Below, piece after piece: positions 59,945 to 64,000 of a stretch of 64,000 nt of DNA (its first letter is position 1; each line of letters opens with the position of its first letter). The position numbers and the translations under genes are program-made. The notes below the pieces were generated by a model that worked only from the letters and a program-made list of their open reading frames with translations, ran no database searches and was not told where the DNA came from. The stretch comes from Deinococcus deserti VCD115 (GTDB taxonomy: Bacteria > Deinococcota > Deinococci > Deinococcales > Deinococcaceae). The stretch is from the NCBI RefSeq assembly GCF_000020685.1, contig NC_012526.1, positions 1,094,001 through 1,158,000 on the forward strand. The letters are read 5' to 3'.

Positions 59945-61207
59945 ATGACCACCCCGCCCGCACCCGGTCCGGACGCGTCAGGCCGCGCTGCCGGACGCAC
60001 CAAGCTTATTTTGTTCCTGACCATTTTTATTGCCATGCTGGGGCTGAGTGTGCTGTTTCCGATTATCGCGCCGCTGGGGCGTCAGCTGGAGCTGACCGAA
60101 ACACAGACCGGCTGGTTTGCGACAGCCTACTCACTGATGCAGTTTGTCTTCAGTCCGGTCTGGGGCACCCGCAGCGAGCACAGGGGCCGCAAGCCGATCC
60201 TGATCACCGGTCTGGTGGGGTTCTCACTGAGCTTCGGGTTGTTCGGGGTGGTGGCGCAGCTCGGAATAGATGGTGTGCTGGGCGGCTCACTTCTGTTTGG
60301 TCTGCTGGTGGCGACCCGCGTGATCGGCGGCATTCTGAGCAGTGCCACGCTGCCCACGGCTCAGGCCATGATGGCGGACCTGAGCAGTGAAAAGGACCGC
60401 GCCGCAAGCATGGGCCTGATCGGGGCCGCCTTCGGGCTGGGGGTGGTTTTCGGGCCGGCCCTGGGAGCGCTGCTGAGCACCATCAGCCTGACGGCTCCGG
60501 TATTTTTCAGCGCCGCGCTGGGCCTGCTCACCGCCCTGGTGGCGGCCCGCACGCTGCCCGAAACCAGACGTGCCGGCAGTGCACCGGCTCCCAAAGGTGA
60601 GCGGCGCGCCCTGCTGACGCGCGGCGCCATTCCCCTGTTCCTGGCAGTCAGCGCGCTGTCCACCCTGGCCAGCGTGGGCCTCGAGCAGACGATTGGCTTT
60701 TATGTCCAGGACACCCTGAACCTGACCCCCGCCAAGACGGCGCAGGCGGTAGGGGGCATGCTGGCCCTGTTCGGTCTGGTGGCCGCTCTGGTGCAGGGCG
60801 GCGCCATCCGGCCCCTCAGCCGGCGCCTTCCGCCGACCCCGCTGCTGGTGGCCGGACTGCTGGTCATGGCCGCTGGTATGTTTCTGCTGCCGCAGATGCA
60901 GAGCTACTGGCCCATCACCCTGGCCCTGGCTGTCGTGGGCGTGGGAAGCGCCATTCTGGGCCCGACCCTGAGTGCGGCGCTGAGCCTCAGCGTGCCTGCT
61001 GACCAGCAGGGAACCGTCGCGGGTCTGAACAGCAGCGCCCTGGCACTGGGCCGGATGACAGGTCCACTGATTGCCACCGGGCTGTATCAGACAGTCAGTC
61101 ACAGCGCCCCTTACATGCTGAGTGGCAGCGTGCTGGTGGCGCTGCTGGTCCTGATGCTGGTGCTGCGTCCCCGGGTGGCACCGGCACAACCCGCTGCCCA
61201 TCCCTGA
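59945..61207 (+). CDS. Major facilitator superfamily transporter, DHA-type drug efflux
   Basis: A 420-residue protein with 12 predicted helices. [32 protein letters not shown] is the MFS motif A region (given in parts: [13 protein letters not shown] and [10 protein letters not shown]), and [21 protein letters not shown] is antiporter motif C, which points to proton-coupled efflux. The central loop carries Arg-rich sequence. The ATG is leaderless by the TAGACT box. The substrate is unknown. Confidence 0.88.
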   Translation: MTTPPAPGPDASGRAAGRTKLILFLTIFIAMLGLSVLFPIIAPLGRQLELTETQTGWFATAYSLMQFVFSPVWGTRSEHRGRKPILITGLVGFSLSFGLFGVVAQLGIDGVLGGSLLFGLLVATRVIGGILSSATLPTAQAMMADLSSEKDRAASMGLIGAAFGLGVVFGPALGALLSTISLTAPVFFSAALGLLTALVAARTLPETRRAGSAPAPKGERRALLTRGAIPLFLAVSALSTLASVGLEQTIGFYVQDTLNLTPAKTAQAVGGMLALFGLVAALVQGGAIRPLSRRLPPTPLLVAGLLVMAAGMFLLPQMQSYWPITLALAVVGVGSAILGPTLSAALSLSVPADQQGTVAGLNSSALALGRMTGPLIATGLYQTVSHSAPYMLSGSVLVALLVLMLVLRPRVAPAQPAAHP

Positions 61208-61275
61208 CGGGCTAACCTTTGGTGGGATTACTCCGCTGGCGCCGGACAGACCCGCCATGCAGGTATGCTGCACCA

Positions 61276-62538
61276 GTGACCGACACCCGGCCGCGCCGCC
61301 CGGCGCCTTACAATCCTGCCCGCGAACTGGCGGTGCGCGTATTGTTGCGCGTGCTGCACGCGGATACCTTTGCCGCTCCTGCACTGGACGCCGCGCTGCA
61401 CAGTGCCCGTCTGCCGGCCCGTGACTCGGGGCTGGCCACCCATATCGTGTACGGCACTCTGCGCCACCACCTGAGCCTCAGCACAGCCTTGTCTCCGCTG
61501 CTGAGTGAAGATACCCACCCTAAGGTCCGGACGCTGCTGCTGGCCGGGGCTTTTGAGAAGCTGTACCTGGGTACCCCCCCGCACGCCGTGGCCAGCGAGT
61601 ACGTGAATCTGGCCCGGGGCGCCCGGCTGGCCCCGCCGGGGCTCGTCAATGCGGTGTTGCGGCGCATCGCACTGCCACAAGGGGAGGCTGACAGCAGTGA
61701 ACTGCCCGAGTGGCTGCGTCAGGTCTATCAACAGGCCTACGCTGAGCAGGCTCCGGCCGTGATGGCCGACCTGCTGGAGCCTCAGCCCCTGTGGCTGAGT
61801 GTTTCGGAGGCCGGTGCAGCCGCCCTGGAAGCAGAGGGCAGCCGTCTGAAGGGAGAGTTGCAGGGCACCGAACGCGTGGAACTGGCCCGGCCGCTGCGCG
61901 AGTCTGAGGCCTACCGTCAGGGTCAGGCCCAACCGATCAACCCGGCCAGCCTCGCCTGTGTGGACGCCCTGGGTGACGTCGAGGGCCTGCGGGTGCTTGA
62001 TCTGGCAGGCGGCGCCGGCGTGAAGGCCGCCATGCTCGCGGCCCGTGGAGCGCAGGTCACCAGTGTGGAACTGATGGCCCGCAAGCACGACGCGGCCCGC
62101 GCCAACCTGAGCCGCCTGGGCCTGAGCGCCGAATTCCTGACCCATGACCTGACCCTGCCTCTGGACGCCCCTGCCGCTCCACGGGTGCTTCTGGACGCTC
62201 CATGTACGGGCAGCGGTACCCTGCGCAGCCACCCCGAAATCAAGCTGCGCCTGACCCCGCAGGCCGTTGAGGCCATGGCTGACCTGCAGGCCCGGATGCT
62301 GCCCCACGCTGCTGCCCTCGTCGAGCCGGGCGGCACCCTGGTCTACTCGGTGTGCTCGGTGACGCCGCAGGAAGGTCCACAGGTGGTCGCAGAGTTCCTT
62401 GCCAACCATCCGGACTTCACGGCGGACGCCGTCCCGGGCCTGGAGGTGCCGCATGTTGCTGCCGGACCCGGAGTGCTGACCCTGCCGCTTGACGGTGTGG
62501 ACGGCTTCTATATTGCGCGGTTGCAGCGAAAAGCCTGA
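61276..62538 (+). CDS. rsmB: 16S rRNA (cytosine-C5) methyltransferase RsmB-like
   Basis: A 420-residue protein with an N-terminal NusB-like RNA-binding domain (about 15-140, [20 protein letters not shown]) and a C-terminal NOL1/NOP2/Sun SAM domain ([20 protein letters not shown]). The catalytic cysteines are in [15 protein letters not shown] and [12 protein letters not shown]. It probably methylates C967 of 16S rRNA (E. coli numbering). GTG 61276 is chosen because TATGCT (61264-61269) ends 6 nt before; the frame upstream is not family sequence. Confidence 0.92.
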   Translation: MTDTRPRRPAPYNPARELAVRVLLRVLHADTFAAPALDAALHSARLPARDSGLATHIVYGTLRHHLSLSTALSPLLSEDTHPKVRTLLLAGAFEKLYLGTPPHAVASEYVNLARGARLAPPGLVNAVLRRIALPQGEADSSELPEWLRQVYQQAYAEQAPAVMADLLEPQPLWLSVSEAGAAALEAEGSRLKGELQGTERVELARPLRESEAYRQGQAQPINPASLACVDALGDVEGLRVLDLAGGAGVKAAMLAARGAQVTSVELMARKHDAARANLSRLGLSAEFLTHDLTLPLDAPAAPRVLLDAPCTGSGTLRSHPEIKLRLTPQAVEAMADLQARMLPHAAALVEPGGTLVYSVCSVTPQEGPQVVAEFLANHPDFTADAVPGLEVPHVAAGPGVLTLPLDGVDGFYIARLQRKA

Positions 62539-62567
62539 AGGGTCGGCGAATCCAACGGACAGTAAAT

Positions 62568-62598
62568 GAGGTGACTGGGCATATATCCCAGTCACCTC
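62568..62598. terminator. Bidirectional terminator between rsmB and deoD
   Basis: GAGGTGACTGGG (62568-62579) pairs perfectly with CCCAGTCACCTC (62587-62598), loop CATATAT, followed by TTTGC on the plus strand. The two genes converge on it. Confidence 0.82.
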
Positions 62599-62614
62599 TT
62601 TGCTGCTTTGGCTG

Positions 62615-63322
62615 TTACAAACCGAGTGCGGCGTCAAGCGCCACTTCGATCATGCCGTTGAAGGTCAGCTGACGCTCCTCGGCGGTGGTGACCTCGTGCG
62701 TGACCAGATGGTCGCTGATGGTCAGGATCGTCAGGGCCCGCACGCCGTACTTGGCGGCCAGGGTGTACAGCCCGGCAGCTTCCATCTCGACGGCCAGCAC
62801 ACCGAAGTCGGCCCACCGTTTGAACTCGGTGCGGTCATCGGTGTAGAAGGTATCGCTGCTCATGATGTTCCCGACGTGGGTGGTGAAGCCGCGTTCCTGG
62901 GCAATCTGATAGGCGCGCAGCAGAAGCTGGAAGTCCGCGATGGGCGCGAAGGTACGCTCACCGAAACGGATGCGGTTGATGTTGCTGTCAGTGCAGGCCG
63001 CCTGCGCCAGGACCAGGTCGCGCACGTGCACGCCCTCCTGGTAGCTGCCGGCAGTGCCCACCCGGATCAGGTTCTTGCAGCCGTAGTCCGTGATCAGTTC
63101 ATTGACGTAGATCATGCAGCTGGCAATCCCCATGCCGGTGCCCTGCACGCTGACACGCTGGCCCTTGTAGGTGCCGGTGTAGCCGTGCATGCCCCGCACC
63201 GTGTTGTGCAGCTGAGCGTCTTCAAGGAAGGTTTCGGCGATGTGCTTGGCGCGCAGGGGATCACCCGGCAGGAGGACGGTTTCGGCAATCTGGCCCTTTT
63301 CGGCGTTGAGGTGAATGCTCAT
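62615..63322 (-). CDS. deoD: Purine-nucleoside phosphorylase (DeoD type)
   Basis: A 235-residue hexameric-type phosphorylase. [59 protein letters not shown] and [12 protein letters not shown] are the DeoD signatures, with the catalytic Asp in TISDH. It splits purine nucleosides to base and ribose 1-phosphate for salvage. TACCCT (plus-strand AGGGTA 63331-63336) ends 8 nt before the ATG. Confidence 0.96.
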   Translation of the reverse strand: MSIHLNAEKGQIAETVLLPGDPLRAKHIAETFLEDAQLHNTVRGMHGYTGTYKGQRVSVQGTGMGIASCMIYVNELITDYGCKNLIRVGTAGSYQEGVHVRDLVLAQAACTDSNINRIRFGERTFAPIADFQLLLRAYQIAQERGFTTHVGNIMSSDTFYTDDRTEFKRWADFGVLAVEMEAAGLYTLAAKYGVRALTILTISDHLVTHEVTTAEERQLTFNGMIEVALDAALGL

Positions 63323-63343
63323 CGCCTCTCAGGGTAACAGGCA

Positions 63344-63664
63344 TCAGAGGAATGGCCTGGAAGCCATGCCGGGTTCAGACTGATCTGGCCCCCATTCGGC
63401 AGTCAGCCAGCGCGCGTGCGGCATGTCGCTGGACAGAAACTCGCGCTGCACATCCTGCACGTTGTAGGGCACGACCCGGAAGGTGGGAGTCCATCGTGCG
63501 CAGGAGCGGTCAAGAATCAGGTATGCGGCGCGCGCCACATTGACCGGCTGGTCTCCCGACTGCTGATAGGGCAATCCTTCGCAAAGACCCCCACTTGCAT
63601 GGGGCAGAGCAGGTGATGCTTCATACGGAGAGCCAGCGGGCCCCCGTGCTGCCTTAGGAATCAC
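63344..63664 (-). CDS. Unknown protein coupled to a GNAT gene
   Basis: A 106-residue protein I do not recognise. It starts at GTG 63664, which overlaps the stop of the upstream acetyltransferase (GTGA). The N-terminal ~40 residues are rich in Pro, Gly and Ser; the better-conserved-looking part is VARAAYLILDRSCARWTPTF, RVVPYNVQDVQREFLSSDMP and HARWLTAEWGPDQ. The stop is 7 nt before the deoD -10 box. It could be an immunity-like or catalytic partner of the GNAT protein, but this is a guess. Confidence 0.5.
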   Translation of the reverse strand: MIPKAARGPAGSPYEASPALPHASGGLCEGLPYQQSGDQPVNVARAAYLILDRSCARWTPTFRVVPYNVQDVQREFLSSDMPHARWLTAEWGPDQSEPGMASRPFL

Positions 63665-64000
63665 AACTCGCCGTCTGGACGTCTCAGCACATACTGAACC
63701 ATCGCGACAGGCACGCCCTGGTAGAGCTGCGGTTCAGTCATTCTGCATTCCCGGAAGCCCAGCCGGCGCATCAGGGCGTGCGACCTCTCATTGGGCGCGT
63801 GCACTTCCGCCGTGACGGTATGGAGTCCCGTTGCCCAGGCTTGTTCCAGCAGCAGTTTGCAGGCGCGCCGGGACACCCCCTGTCCCCACAAATTCCGCTC
63901 GCCCAGCACCACGCCCAGTTCTCCGGAAACCAGTTCCTCAGAGGTACTTTCCTCGGAAGCTGCCTTCAGATTGGCCAGGTCCACATAGCCCACCAGCCGC
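63661..64000 (-). CDS. GNAT family N-acetyltransferase, C-terminal part (cut by window end)
   Basis: The frame is open to base 64000 and continues beyond, so the N-terminus is missing. Visible are VGYVDLANL, then GELGVVLGERNLWGQGVSRR as acetyl-CoA motif A (the QGV loop), TVTAEVHAPNERSHALMRRL and GFRECRMTEPQLYQGVPVAM. This is the RimJ/RimL-like type, often acting on protein N-termini or small amines. An internal ATG at 63993 is probably not the true start. The stop overlaps the next gene. Confidence 0.85.
   Translation of the reverse strand, partial: RLVGYVDLANLKAASEESTSEELVSGELGVVLGERNLWGQGVSRRACKLLLEQAWATGLHTVTAEVHAPNERSHALMRRLGFRECRMTEPQLYQGVPVAMVQYVLRRPDGEL

Overview
The window reads as a stretch of Deinococcus chromosome. 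Four things point there: a ddrA gene (20671-21276), the Rad52-like end-protection protein of the Deinococcus DNA-damage response; a homoisocitrate dehydrogenase (29888-30889), which implies lysine synthesis by the alpha-aminoadipate route as in Deinococcus-Thermus; clearly high G+C; and a very strong promoter habit. About two dozen genes have a TANNNT hexamer ending only 6-8 nt before the start codon with no Shine-Dalgarno sequence, which is the leaderless-mRNA architecture described for Deinococcus. I used this rule to settle many starts. The species cannot be named from the sequence alone.

Layout. 1-1967: trpE (end only), trpG and trpD, linked by a 25-codon micro-ORF. 2042-5708: an Lrp/AsnC regulator divergent from lysine 2,3-aminomutase, followed by a class III aminotransferase. 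5837-8434: a secreted ExeM/NucH-type nuclease lipoprotein. 8503-10607: a peroxiredoxin divergent from a TilS-TadA fusion. 10796-13863: a small alarmone synthetase divergent from a cell-wall amidase. 13921-16408: a pyrophosphatase-like protein and a tight SDR / thioredoxin-reductase-like / HAD set. 16628-21276: helicase HrpB, an unknown secreted protein with a suspected frameshift, a Tam-like methyltransferase, and ddrA with a 30-residue membrane micropeptide fused on by a 4-nt overlap. 21414-23889: two secreted lipoprotein proteases, trypsin-like and subtilisin-like.

24211-36561: hisB-hisH, ilvE, glgB with a small membrane protein, a nitroreductase, homoisocitrate dehydrogenase, MnmC split into two overlapping genes, a DUF1990 pair, threonine aldolase, a CPBP protease and a DUF1232 protein. 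36623-48939: membrane proteins, initiator tRNA-Met with its own promoter and terminator, type 2 IPP isomerase overlapping ltrA tail to tail, ruvA, metG, rapZ-yvcK and proA. 48986-50218: a sigma region-2-only protein and a gene-poor, A+T-richer tract. 50219-64000: dxs with a lipoprotein gene, pspA, a secreted protein, a TetR regulator, malEFG without an ATPase gene, an MFS pump, rsmB, deoD, and an unknown gene with a GNAT acetyltransferase cut by the window end.

Most of the window is core metabolism (Trp, His, Pro, branched-chain, lysine, isoprenoid and glycogen pathways), tRNA modification (TilS/TadA, MnmD/MnmC) and envelope or secretion genes. No insertion sequence, prophage, CRISPR array or rRNA is visible. 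The points most worth follow-up are the leaderless start rule, the ddrA-linked micropeptide, the HAD protein lacking its motif III segment, the truncated sigma-like gene beside a gene desert, and several unusually strong hairpins placed against promoters or between operon genes.
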